This document shows, piece after piece, positions 1 to 7,133 of a stretch of DNA of 64,000 bases. The position numbers were made by a program, and so were the translations under genes. Source of the DNA: Bradyrhizobium_A sp052115025 (GTDB taxonomy: Bacteria > Pseudomonadota > Alphaproteobacteria > Rhizobiales > Xanthobacteraceae); NCBI RefSeq assembly GCF_052115025.1, contig NZ_JBFRFW010000004.1, positions 248,001 through 312,000 on the forward strand. The letters are read 5' to 3'. The notes beneath the pieces were generated by a model. That model saw nothing but the letters and a program-made list of their open reading frames with translations, did not search any database and was not told where the DNA came from. How positions within the stretch are numbered: position 1 is the stretch's first letter; each line of letters opens with the position of its first letter.

Positions 1-91
1 GCAATGCCCCAGCGGGTCATGCGGCATCGCCGGACGCTTCGAGCGGCGTCGAAGCACCCGCGCGCCAGCCCCTGCTACGCCTCCTGCCGTC

Positions 92-114
92 GCCGCGGTC
101 ACAGCGTCCGCGGC
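92..114. repeat. Short inverted repeat upstream of ABM gene
   Basis: GCCGCGG at 92-98 pairs perfectly with CCGCGGC at 108-114 across a 9-base loop. It lies 29 bases before the start of the monooxygenase gene, so it could be a 5' leader hairpin or an operator. No T-tract follows, so it is not an intrinsic terminator. In DNA this GC-rich a 7-bp stem can arise by chance. Confidence 0.3.
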
Positions 115-142
115 ACGCCCCAACCGAGACAGGAGATCCGAC

Positions 143-448
143 ATGACCAGAGATACGCAGGACGGCTTCGTGGTGACCGCGCTCTGGGAGGCCAAGCCCG
201 GCGAGGAAGCGGCGATCGCCGACATCCTCGCCCGCTTCGTGCCGCAGATGCGCAGCGAGCCCGGCACGCTGAGCGTCACCGTGCATCGCGCCCGCGCGAC
301 ACCCGCCCGCTACTTCCTCTACGAGGTGTTCCGCGACGAGGCCGCCTATGCCGAGCACCAGCAGACGCCGCACTTCAAGCAGCTCATCGTCGAGCAGGCG
401 CTGCCGCGGCTCGCGACCCGTGAGCGCACCCAATACGAAGTGCTCTGA
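143..448 (+). CDS. Putative quinol monooxygenase (ABM domain)
   Basis: A 101-residue protein that spans a single antibiotic-biosynthesis monooxygenase (ABM/YgiN-type) ferredoxin-like fold. Recognisable features are an N-terminal beta strand (VVTALWEAKPG), the central YFLYEVFRDEAAYAEH segment and a following HFKQL helix, the usual order in this family. Such proteins are cofactor-free dimers that oxidise quinols or other small aromatics, but many members have no known substrate. An AGGAG sequence sits at 130-134, 8 bases before the ATG. The AraC-fused DJ-1 gene starts 72 bases downstream on the same strand and may be co-transcribed. The substrate cannot be inferred from sequence. Confidence 0.8.
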   Translation: MTRDTQDGFVVTALWEAKPGEEAAIADILARFVPQMRSEPGTLSVTVHRARATPARYFLYEVFRDEAAYAEHQQTPHFKQLIVEQALPRLATRERTQYEVL

Positions 449-449
449 C

Positions 450-505
450 GCCAAGACAGCCGCCCCACGGTCTCGGCGGGAACGATGGACGGCTGCCGGC
501 TTGGC
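450..505. repeat. Interrupted inverted repeat between ABM and GlxA-type genes
   Basis: GCCAAG (450-455) and AGCCG (458-462) can pair with CTTGGC (500-505) and CGGCT (490-494), leaving a small asymmetric bulge. It fills most of the 72-base gap between two plus-strand genes and may form an RNA hairpin that separates their expression. There is no T-tract, so terminator function is doubtful. Confidence 0.3.
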
Positions 506-520
506 TGCTAAGACCAATTT

Positions 521-1507
521 ATGTCCAAAGCTGCCAAGCCTCGCTCTGTCGTCTTCGTGCTCTATGACGGCGTCCAGCTGCTCGATGTCGCCGGCGCGGC
601 GGAGGTGTTTGCGCTGGCCGGCCAGCTCTCGGGCCAGCCGGCCTATGAGCTGTCTTTCGTCAGCGCGCGGGGGCTGGTGACGTCATCCGCCGGGCTGCCG
701 CTCGGCGGCGCGCCGCTCGACGCGGCCCCCAAAACGATCCACACCCTGGTGATCCCCGGCGCGACCGAGGCGCCGCTGCGCGCGGCGCTACGCGACCGCG
801 CACTGATGGGCTGGATCGCGCGCGCGACCCGCCGCAGCACCCGCGTCGTCTCGGTATGCTCGGGCGCGTTCATGCTCGGCGCGCTCGGCCTGCTCGCCGG
901 CCGCCGCGCCACCACCCACTGGCTGGCGCTCGACCAAATGGCGCGCGCGTTCCCCGACACGACGGTGGAGCGCGAGGCGCTGTTCGTCGAGGACGGCCAT
1001 GTCTGGACCTCGGCCGGCGTCACCACCGGCATCGACCTCGCGATGGCGATCGTCGGCCGCGATCTCGGTGCCGACGTGCCGCTCGCCATCGCGCGCATGC
1101 TGGTGCTGCACCTGGTGCGGCCGGGCGGCCAGTCGCAATTCTCGACGCCGCTGTCGCTGCAGGCCCGGCCGGGCCCCGACCTCGGCCGCTTGATCCCGTG
1201 GCTGGAGACGCGCCTCGACGACGACGTCAGCGTCGCGGCGATGGCGGACGCCATGGGCATGAGCGAGCGCACGTTCCACCGCCGCTGCCGCGACGTGTTT
1301 GGCCTCGCGCCCGGCAAGCTGCTCGCCGAGCTCCGCCTCGACCGCGCCCGCACGCTGCTCGGCGACGACGCCATTCCCGTGAGCACGGTGGCGGCGCGCG
1401 CCGGCTTCTCCGACGCCACCGCATTCAGCAAGGCGTTCGCCAAGCGCTATGGCGCCTCGCCCTCGAGCTATCGCCGCGCGTTCGCACAGGCGGCACAAAA
1501 CGCCTGA
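521..1507 (+). CDS. GlxA-type transcriptional regulator (DJ-1/PfpI + AraC)
   Basis: A 328-residue regulator with an N-terminal DJ-1/PfpI domain (about residues 10-185) and a C-terminal AraC/XylS double helix-turn-helix (about 225-320). The DJ-1 nucleophile-elbow cysteine is present at C113 in SVCSGAFMLG. The DNA-binding half shows the typical MGMSERTFHRRC and GFSDATAFSKAFAKRYG helices. Family members sense small molecules or stress through the DJ-1 domain; whether C113 is catalytic here is unknown. The gene precedes a stand-alone DJ-1 protein at 1614, which is a likely regulatory target. No strong ribosome-binding site is visible before this ATG. Confidence 0.88.
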   Translation: MSKAAKPRSVVFVLYDGVQLLDVAGAAEVFALAGQLSGQPAYELSFVSARGLVTSSAGLPLGGAPLDAAPKTIHTLVIPGATEAPLRAALRDRALMGWIARATRRSTRVVSVCSGAFMLGALGLLAGRRATTHWLALDQMARAFPDTTVEREALFVEDGHVWTSAGVTTGIDLAMAIVGRDLGADVPLAIARMLVLHLVRPGGQSQFSTPLSLQARPGPDLGRLIPWLETRLDDDVSVAAMADAMGMSERTFHRRCRDVFGLAPGKLLAELRLDRARTLLGDDAIPVSTVAARAGFSDATAFSKAFAKRYGASPSSYRRAFAQAAQNA

Positions 1508-1539
1508 CACGCTGGCAGCAATGGCCATGTATTTGTCAT

Positions 1540-1554
1540 GGTCCGTGGCGGACC
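1540..1554. promoter_or_regulatory. Inverted repeat, candidate operator before the DJ-1 gene
   Basis: GGTCCG (1540-1545), a 3-base spacer and CGGACC (1549-1554) make a perfect dyad 60 bases upstream of the DJ-1/PfpI start. It is the only obvious symmetry in the 106-base gap between the GlxA-type regulator and the gene it probably controls. AraC-type proteins often use direct repeats, so assignment to the neighbouring regulator is only a guess. Confidence 0.3.
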
Positions 1555-1613
1555 CCGCCTTCATCATCCCTGCATCACATGGCGCATAGCGGCTGCGCGC
1601 AAGGGAGACCCCG

Positions 1614-2276
1614 ATGAAGTTCGCATTCCTGCTCTATGATGGCATGACCGCCCTCGATCTGATCGGTCCGCACGAGATCCTGAGCCGGCTGCCCGGCGTC
1701 GAGGCGGTGCGGGTGGCGAAGCATGCGGGCCCGATCCACACCGACACCAGCATGACACTGACCGCGGACGCCGGCTTCACCGATGTGAGGCGTGCCGACC
1801 TCCTGCTGGTGCCCGGTGCCGGCAATGCCACCGCGATGCAGGACGATCCGGCAACGCTCGACTGGGTGCGCCGCATCGACACCACCACGCGCTTCACCAC
1901 GTCGGTATGCACCGGCAGCCTCATTCTCGGCGCCGCCGGACTGCTGCAGGGGGTGCGCGCCACCTCGCACTGGGCAGCGCTCGATCGCTTGACCGCATTC
2001 GGCGCGACGCCGGTCAGCGCGCGTATGGTCGAGGACGGCAAGATCGTTACCGGAGCCGGGGTCGCCGCCGGCATCGACATGGCGCTGGCGCTCGCGGCGC
2101 GGATCTCCGGCGAGCGCGTGGCGCGCACGCTGCAGCTCGCGATCGAGTACGATCCCGATCCGCCGTTCGACAGCGGCCATCCTGCGAAGGCCGACCCGGC
2201 GCACGTGACGGCCTTGCGCGCCCTGATGTCGGCCGCGTTCGTCCCACCGCCGCTTGCGACCGCCGCGGACGCGTAA
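1614..2276 (+). CDS. DJ-1/PfpI family protein (isonitrile hydratase-like)
   Basis: A 220-residue stand-alone DJ-1/PfpI protein. The nucleophilic cysteine is C99 in SVCTGSLILGAAG, and E21 (PHEIL) is placed like the acidic residue that supports the thiolate in this superfamily. The length and the motif LLVPGAGN resemble the isonitrile hydratase branch, but substrate prediction inside DJ-1 is unreliable. A GGGAG ribosome-binding site at 1604-1608 sits 5 bases before the ATG. It lies between two DJ-1/AraC fusion regulators at 521 and 2809, so DJ-1-type modules occur three times within 3.3 kb. Confidence 0.8.
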   Translation: MKFAFLLYDGMTALDLIGPHEILSRLPGVEAVRVAKHAGPIHTDTSMTLTADAGFTDVRRADLLLVPGAGNATAMQDDPATLDWVRRIDTTTRFTTSVCTGSLILGAAGLLQGVRATSHWAALDRLTAFGATPVSARMVEDGKIVTGAGVAAGIDMALALAARISGERVARTLQLAIEYDPDPPFDSGHPAKADPAHVTALRALMSAAFVPPPLATAADA

Positions 2277-2285
2277 CCGCGGACC

Positions 2286-2705
2286 TCAGCGCGCCGCCGC
2301 GGCCTGCGCTTGCGCGGCGCCAGACCGCAGATAGAACACGATCAGCCACACCGCATAGCCTGCGATCATCACCGTCTGGATCCAGTAGGCCGTGGTCGGC
2401 GCGCCGTTCAACACGCTGCGCAGCGCATCGGAGATGTTCACTGCAGACAGGCCAAGCACCGTGACAGAGATCGCGACCAGTGCCGCCGGCACGGTCGGCC
2501 GGTGCTGCGCTGCCGCATAGAACAGGCAGGCGTAGGTGAAGGCGCAGAACGAAATGATCTTGTCCTGATAGGCGTAGAACGGCACGTCGTAGTAGACGAA
2601 CAGCACGGGCACCTTGAAGCCGGTGAAATGCGCCACCGCCATGCAGCAGAAATAGACGACGCCCGCCAGCAGCGAAACGTTCAGGATTCTGTCGTTGAGC
2701 GTCAT
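2286..2705 (-). CDS. Hypothetical four-helix membrane protein
   Basis: A 139-residue hydrophobic protein that I do not recognise by name. Four membrane segments are visible: about residues 10-30, 48-67, 73-92 and 107-127. Short polar loops and an Ala/Gln-rich C-terminus complete it. Its start is 103 bases from the divergent GlxA-type regulator at 2809, which makes regulation by that protein plausible. Its 3' end is 9 bases from the convergent DJ-1 gene. No catalytic motif is apparent. Confidence 0.7.
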   Translation of the reverse strand: MTLNDRILNVSLLAGVVYFCCMAVAHFTGFKVPVLFVYYDVPFYAYQDKIISFCAFTYACLFYAAAQHRPTVPAALVAISVTVLGLSAVNISDALRSVLNGAPTTAYWIQTVMIAGYAVWLIVFYLRSGAAQAQAAAAR

Positions 2706-2794
2706 GAGTACGATCCTCGTCGCAGTCCGAAAAACGGATCGGCATGATCGCGCCCGGCGCCAGACACGCCAGTGGCGAAAGCGACAAAGATCAG

Positions 2795-2806
2795 GTCATA
2801 TGTGAC
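2795..2806. promoter_or_regulatory. Near-palindrome next to the second GlxA-type start
   Basis: GTCA-TATG-TGAC (GTCATATGTGAC) has matched outer arms and ends 3 bases before the ATG at 2809. It lies in the divergent gap between the membrane protein and the regulator, a usual place for autoregulation. The site is short and has not been compared with known AraC-family operators. Confidence 0.3.
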
Positions 2807-2808
2807 AC

Positions 2809-3744
2809 ATGCGCACAAAGACTCCGATCCGCATCGCCCTTGTCGCCTATCCCGGCGTGACGCTGTCCGCGCTGCATGGCCTCTCCGACATGATCGCCAA
2901 GGCCGACGAACTGGGACGGGCCGCGGGTGCCCCGGAGCTGATGGCCGTGCAGCTCGCCTCCGAGCAAGTCGGCGCCGAAACCTTCGCGGCACTCGACGCC
3001 GTGGTGCTGCCGCCGAGCGCGGTGAACGGCGACCCGCCTGCGGATGCAACGCTGCTCGACTGGCTGCGCGCCCAGCACCGCGCGGGTGCAGTGATCGCCT
3101 CAGTGTGCGTCGGCGCTTTCGTGCTCGCACGCACCGGGCTGCTCGACGGCCGCCGTGCCACCACCCACTGGGCGCTCGGTGAGCAGCTTGCGGCGCTGTG
3201 TCCGCGTGCCCGGATCGAGACCGAGCGGCTGCTGATCGACGACGGCGACATCGTCACCGCGGCCGGCCTGCTGGCCTGGGTCGATCTCGGCCTGCACCTG
3301 ATCGAGCGCTTTCTCAGCCCCGCGATCATGCTCGACGTCGCGCGCCACTTCCTGGCCGATCCGCGCGGCCGCGAGCAGCGCTTCTACAGCCCGTTCGCGC
3401 CACGGCTGAACCATGGCGACGCTGCGGTGCTGAAAGCGCAGCACTGGCTGCACGGCGCCTTCGCCGGCCGGGTCAGTGTTGCGGAAATGGCCGCGCAGGC
3501 CGGCCTTGGCGGCCGCACCTTCCTGCGCCGGTTCCAGAGCGCCACCGGGTTGCGGCCGACCATCTATCTGCAGCAGTTGCGCGTGAGCAAGGCACGCGAA
3601 CTGCTGGAACTGTCGCGGCAACCGCTGAGCCAGGTCGCCTGGCAGACCGGCTACGAGGACGCCGCCGCCTTCCGCAAGGTGTTCCAGCGCGCACTCGGGC
3701 TGACGCCCGGCGAATATCGCCGCCGCTTCGGGATCGCAGCCTGA
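2809..3744 (+). CDS. GlxA-type transcriptional regulator (DJ-1/PfpI + AraC), second copy
   Basis: A 311-residue paralogue of the regulator at 521. The DJ-1 domain covers about residues 7-175 with the elbow cysteine at C100 (ASVCVGAFVLAR). The AraC domain covers about 210-305, with GLGGRTFLRRFQSATG and the second-helix segment EDAAAFRKVFQRALG. The two copies are clearly divergent in the ligand-binding half, so they probably answer different signals. It is transcribed away from the hydrophobic protein at 2286-2705, the best candidate target. The start is supported by alignment of the first beta strand (IRIALVAYPGV) to the family. Confidence 0.87.
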   Translation: MRTKTPIRIALVAYPGVTLSALHGLSDMIAKADELGRAAGAPELMAVQLASEQVGAETFAALDAVVLPPSAVNGDPPADATLLDWLRAQHRAGAVIASVCVGAFVLARTGLLDGRRATTHWALGEQLAALCPRARIETERLLIDDGDIVTAAGLLAWVDLGLHLIERFLSPAIMLDVARHFLADPRGREQRFYSPFAPRLNHGDAAVLKAQHWLHGAFAGRVSVAEMAAQAGLGGRTFLRRFQSATGLRPTIYLQQLRVSKARELLELSRQPLSQVAWQTGYEDAAAFRKVFQRALGLTPGEYRRRFGIAA

Positions 3745-3886
3745 GCACGACGCATTCGCCGCGCGGCGCTGCCCTTTTCGTCACCGGTCAGCCATGGGGA
3801 GCCCGACATGGGAACCCCGGATGGCCCCGGCGGCGGCTGTTAAAACTTCTGCAACCATAGTCCGCCAAGGTGCCAGCCGAGAGGCT

Positions 3887-4906
3887 ATGATGAGAACCTG
3901 GGCCGGCTATTCCGTTGCCGCAGCACTGCTGCTGGGCCTGCCCCTTGCGTTGTTCGCAACCGGTCAGGCCGAGAACCCCGCCGCCGTACGCGCGAGCTAC
4001 CGCCGTCCGGCCGCGATCCCGTTTCCCGACAGCAACCCCTTCAGCAACGCCAAGCACGCGCTCGGTGAAAAGCTGTTCTTCGATCCGCAGCTGTCGGGCT
4101 CGAAGACGATCTCCTGCGCAACCTGCCATGATCCGGCGCGCGCCTGGAGCGACAACCTCCCGCATGCGGTCGGCGTCAAGGAGATGGCGCTACGCTCGCC
4201 CACCCTGATCGACGTCGCCTTCACCGAGCCGCTCGGCTGGGACGGCAAATTCGCCGATCTGGAATCGGTCACGTTCGGTCCGCTGAGCAGCGCGGCCAAC
4301 ATGGACATCACCGAACAGGAACTGATCAAGCGCCTCACGACAGCACCGGGCTATGCCGATGCCTTCACGCGGGCGTATGGCGACGCCAAGGTGACGCGGC
4401 CGCGGATCGAGCAGGCGCTCGCCACCTTCGAGCGCACCATCACGGCAGGTGAAGCGCCGTTCGACCGCTGGATCATGGGGGATGAAAGCGCCATCGGCGC
4501 GCAGGCCAAGCGCGGCTTCGCGCTGTTCAACGGCAAGGCGCACTGCGCGGCGTGCCACAACGGCCCGTCCTTCACCGACGGTTCGTTCCACGACATCGGC
4601 ACCGCCGAGGGCGACGACATTGGACGCGGACAGATATTCCCGACCTCGGTCAAGCTGCGCTATGCGTTCAAGACGCCGACGCTGCGCGACGCCGCGAAGC
4701 GGCCGCCCTACATGCACAACGGCTCGGCCGCGACACTGCAGCAGGTCATCGATCTCTATGACAAGGGTGGCATCGACCGTCCCAGCCGGTCGCCGGAGAT
4801 CAGGCCGCTCGGTCTGACGCCGGATGAGAAGGCCGATCTGATTGCCTTCCTGCAGACGCTTTCCGGCGCGCCTGCGACACCGAACGCACCGCCGCCGCTG
4901 CGCTGA
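3887..4906 (+). CDS. Di-heme cytochrome c peroxidase (MauG/CcpA family)
   Basis: An exported di-heme protein of about 339 residues. An N-terminal signal segment (WAGYSVAAALLLGLPLALF) is followed by two haem c attachment motifs, CATCH and CAACH, in the order and spacing of bacterial cytochrome c peroxidases and MauG-like proteins. These periplasmic enzymes reduce hydrogen peroxide or oxidise protein or small-molecule partners. Two ATGs are adjacent, at 3887 and 3890; GAGAGG at 3879-3884 fits the second slightly better. A frame open upstream to 3794 would bury the signal peptide, so I rejected that start. The gene stands alone, so its electron donor is unknown. Confidence 0.87.
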   Translation: MMRTWAGYSVAAALLLGLPLALFATGQAENPAAVRASYRRPAAIPFPDSNPFSNAKHALGEKLFFDPQLSGSKTISCATCHDPARAWSDNLPHAVGVKEMALRSPTLIDVAFTEPLGWDGKFADLESVTFGPLSSAANMDITEQELIKRLTTAPGYADAFTRAYGDAKVTRPRIEQALATFERTITAGEAPFDRWIMGDESAIGAQAKRGFALFNGKAHCAACHNGPSFTDGSFHDIGTAEGDDIGRGQIFPTSVKLRYAFKTPTLRDAAKRPPYMHNGSAATLQQVIDLYDKGGIDRPSRSPEIRPLGLTPDEKADLIAFLQTLSGAPATPNAPPPLR

Positions 4907-4941
4907 CGGCCGTCGAAGCGGCCGATCGCGCGACGCGCCGT

Positions 4942-5097
4942 TCAGGGCATGTGCGGCAGGATCGCACCGATGCCGCCGAACCCCGCAATCAGCAGCCAGC
5001 CCATGCAGCCGACAACGGCATCCGAGCGCATGGCCTGCGCAAGGCGCGCAGCCGCAGCGTTACGACAATTCTTTGCAATGTTGATGATCTCGACCAT
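4942..5097 (-). CDS. Small predicted membrane protein (51 aa)
   Basis: A 51-residue open frame starting MVEIINIAKNCRNAAAARL. The second half is a single hydrophobic stretch (VVGCMGWLLIAGFGGIGAIL) that could cross the membrane, and an amphipathic basic helix precedes it. The sequence GTGGAGCAGG just upstream of the ATG (read on the minus strand) is a plausible ribosome-binding site. A longer frame exists from 5178, but its extra residues show no protein-like pattern. I do not recognise a family. It ends 35 bases from the convergent peroxidase gene. Confidence 0.45.
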   Translation of the reverse strand: MVEIINIAKNCRNAAAARLAQAMRSDAVVGCMGWLLIAGFGGIGAILPHMP

Positions 5098-5430
5098 CGG
5101 CCTGCTCCACAATGACGGAGCCTGACTACGTGATGCGCATTCAGGACCGATGAGTCCGATCGCTAAAATTCGAGACATCCATCATTGAGCGCTGCGCGAG
5201 CGCCCGGCGCGCTCGGTGAAATGATACCGCAAGCGACACGTTCCTTGATCTCCAGCCGCTTTGCGCCAGCACGATTGCACCGCGGTATCTGCTTGCGACA
5301 GCAGATTTTTCGCACGTCGCCAAGTGGTGGCCAGCATTAACCACAAAACCACACCATGAAACTCAACGATCGAAAGTTAAATCAAATCCAGTTATAATTA
5401 ATCGAAAATAAACGCTGTGGTTGAAGTTTA
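5098..5430. other. Intergenic region, AT-rich on the right
   Basis: A 333-base gap between the small minus-strand gene and the plus-strand membrane protein. The last 90 bases (about 5340-5430) are much AT-richer than the surroundings, with runs such as GTTATAATTAATCG, and probably contain the promoter of the membrane protein gene. I could not fix a -35/-10 pair with confidence. No convincing open frame or strong hairpin was seen. Confidence 0.5.
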
Positions 5431-6513
5431 ATGACGAGTGATAATTCACTAACTGTTAACCATGGCGCGCGACGGGTCGGATTCAAATTCAGCACGGGGC
5501 CATCGCTCGCAAGGCTGGTTCTGACCGCGCTATTCTGCGTCGCCGGGATGCGCACAGCCGACGCCCATGTGAAATGGTTCTGCGCCTACGACGTCGCCGG
5601 GCAACCGCGCGGGCTGGAAAACGTCCTTTGTCAGGACTTCGAGCTGCTGCTCGGCATCGCGCTGTTCTGGCTGCTGATGGGATGCCTGGTCGAGCGGAGC
5701 TTCATCGGTGACGCGATGACCCGCGCCCTCAACGCGGCGACCCACCGCATCATGCTCAACACCGAACTGATCGTCCGCGCGGTGTGCGGCTTCTTCCTGA
5801 TTTCCATTTGGGCGACCGGCGGTATCATCCTAACCCCCGAGCTGAAGACGACGTCGACCATCGTTCCGACCATCCAGCTCCTCACCGCGGCGGGGCTGCT
5901 GTGGCGGCGCACGATGCCGCTGTCCGCGCTCGGGATCGTGGTGCTGTTCGGCATCGCCGTGCACGACTACGGCGCCTTCCACCTCGCCGACTACCCGATC
6001 TTCCTCGGCGTCGCCGCCTACCTCGCCCTCACCGGGTTGCAGAAGGACCTGTTCGGGGTGCGGCCGCTGGACGTGGTGCGGATCGCGACCGGCATCACGC
6101 TGATGTGGGCCTCGATCGAGAAGTGGGCCTATCCGGAGTGGAGCTTCCCGATCTTCATCGAGCATCCGGCACTCACTTTCGGCTTCAGCGCCGAATTCTA
6201 CATGCGCGCCGCGGGCATGGTCGAGTTCGTGCTGGCCTTCGCGCTGATCTGGACGCCGCTGGTGCGCCGCGTCGCGGCCATCATCCTGGCCGGCATGTTC
6301 ATCAGCGCGTGCTTCGAGTTCGGCAAGCTCGACACCATCGGCCATTCGGCGATCATCGCGGTGCTGTTCGCGATCATGGCCGACGACCGCGTCCAGGTCG
6401 GCGACCGCCGCCATCCGATCCTGGCGCCGCTCAGCATGAGCGCGGCGCTGGTGGCGACCCTGCTGGTCTACTATGTCGGGCACGCCGCGCTGTTCAGCAC
6501 GGCCGTGCTGTAG
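5431..6513 (+). CDS. Polytopic membrane protein of unknown function (DoxX-like region)
   Basis: A 360-residue integral membrane protein. After a short cytoplasmic N-terminus there is a hydrophobic segment ending in ADAHVKWFCAYDVAGQ, probably an exposed loop, then eight or nine further membrane helices. The part around TGITLMWASIEKWAYPEW and the FGFSAEFYMRAAGMVEF helix recall DoxX-type quinone-linked membrane proteins, but I cannot assign it firmly. The histidine and cysteine in HVKWFC could bind a metal. It converges on the cupredoxin gene at 6548-6910, leaving only 34 bases between stops. The short distance may be coincidence rather than a functional pair. Confidence 0.65.
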   Translation: MTSDNSLTVNHGARRVGFKFSTGPSLARLVLTALFCVAGMRTADAHVKWFCAYDVAGQPRGLENVLCQDFELLLGIALFWLLMGCLVERSFIGDAMTRALNAATHRIMLNTELIVRAVCGFFLISIWATGGIILTPELKTTSTIVPTIQLLTAAGLLWRRTMPLSALGIVVLFGIAVHDYGAFHLADYPIFLGVAAYLALTGLQKDLFGVRPLDVVRIATGITLMWASIEKWAYPEWSFPIFIEHPALTFGFSAEFYMRAAGMVEFVLAFALIWTPLVRRVAAIILAGMFISACFEFGKLDTIGHSAIIAVLFAIMADDRVQVGDRRHPILAPLSMSAALVATLLVYYVGHAALFSTAVL

Positions 6514-6547
6514 CGCCCCCGGCGCGCGCCGACGACGACCGCCGCCG

Positions 6548-6910
6548 TCACTTGACGTGAACGAGCAACTTCATCTTGGGATGGATCGCGCACAGCACGG
6601 TGAAATCGCCGACCGCCGTGAACGTGACATCAAATTTGCTGCCCGGCTGCTGATCACCGGAATCGAACTTGAATGCGCTGGCGTTCAAATAGATGTGATG
6701 GAGCAGGTCGCCGTCATCGTTAACGAACTGTAAAGTTTCGCCGCGCTGGATCGCGACCTCGCCCGGCTTGAATTCCCGGTTCTTCTGCGAAATGACGTGG
6801 GGCGCGGCGCCGATGGCGACGCCGGCCAGCAGCCCCGCGGCCGTCACCACGGCGAGGTGAATGCCCGTCGTTTTGCCGAGCTGAAGCCGCCGCGCCCATT
6901 GCCGCATCAT
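6548..6910 (-). CDS. Small cupredoxin (plastocyanin-like), membrane-anchored or exported
   Basis: A 120-residue protein with one hydrophobic N-terminal segment (about residues 18-36) and a cupredoxin domain. The type-1 copper ligands are visible: a histidine in LLHHIYL (H71 or H72) and the C-terminal loop C107-A-I-H110-P-K-M113. The spacing Cys-x2-His-x2-Met is the short plastocyanin-type loop. Such proteins carry electrons in the periplasm. There is no partner oxidase or reductase beside it; the nearest redox gene is the di-heme peroxidase at 3887. A 223-base AT-rich gap separates it from the divergent GGDEF-EAL gene. Confidence 0.85.
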   Translation of the reverse strand: MMRQWARRLQLGKTTGIHLAVVTAAGLLAGVAIGAAPHVISQKNREFKPGEVAIQRGETLQFVNDDGDLLHHIYLNASAFKFDSGDQQPGSKFDVTFTAVGDFTVLCAIHPKMKLLVHVK

Positions 6911-7133
6911 TCACCCTCTCTCACGGTCAATCCTGCACGCGCGAGACGTTGCGGCCCTGCGCACGGGTCGTGGAACTATACCGAAAGCGGGTAAGAAAGC
7001 CTTAACGATCACGCAATCGATCGCAGCAATTAACAACGGCAATTTAAGAGAAAGCCGCCACATTACCGCCGCGCGTAAGTGCCGGGCATTATCCGGCGGC
7101 GCCCAGGTCAAGATGTTAATGTAAAGTAGCTGA

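Noticed and set aside
1..142. Coding sequence at the left edge
   Set aside because: The frames here have no domain pattern and overlap the start of the ABM gene; the only structure is a 7-bp inverted repeat.
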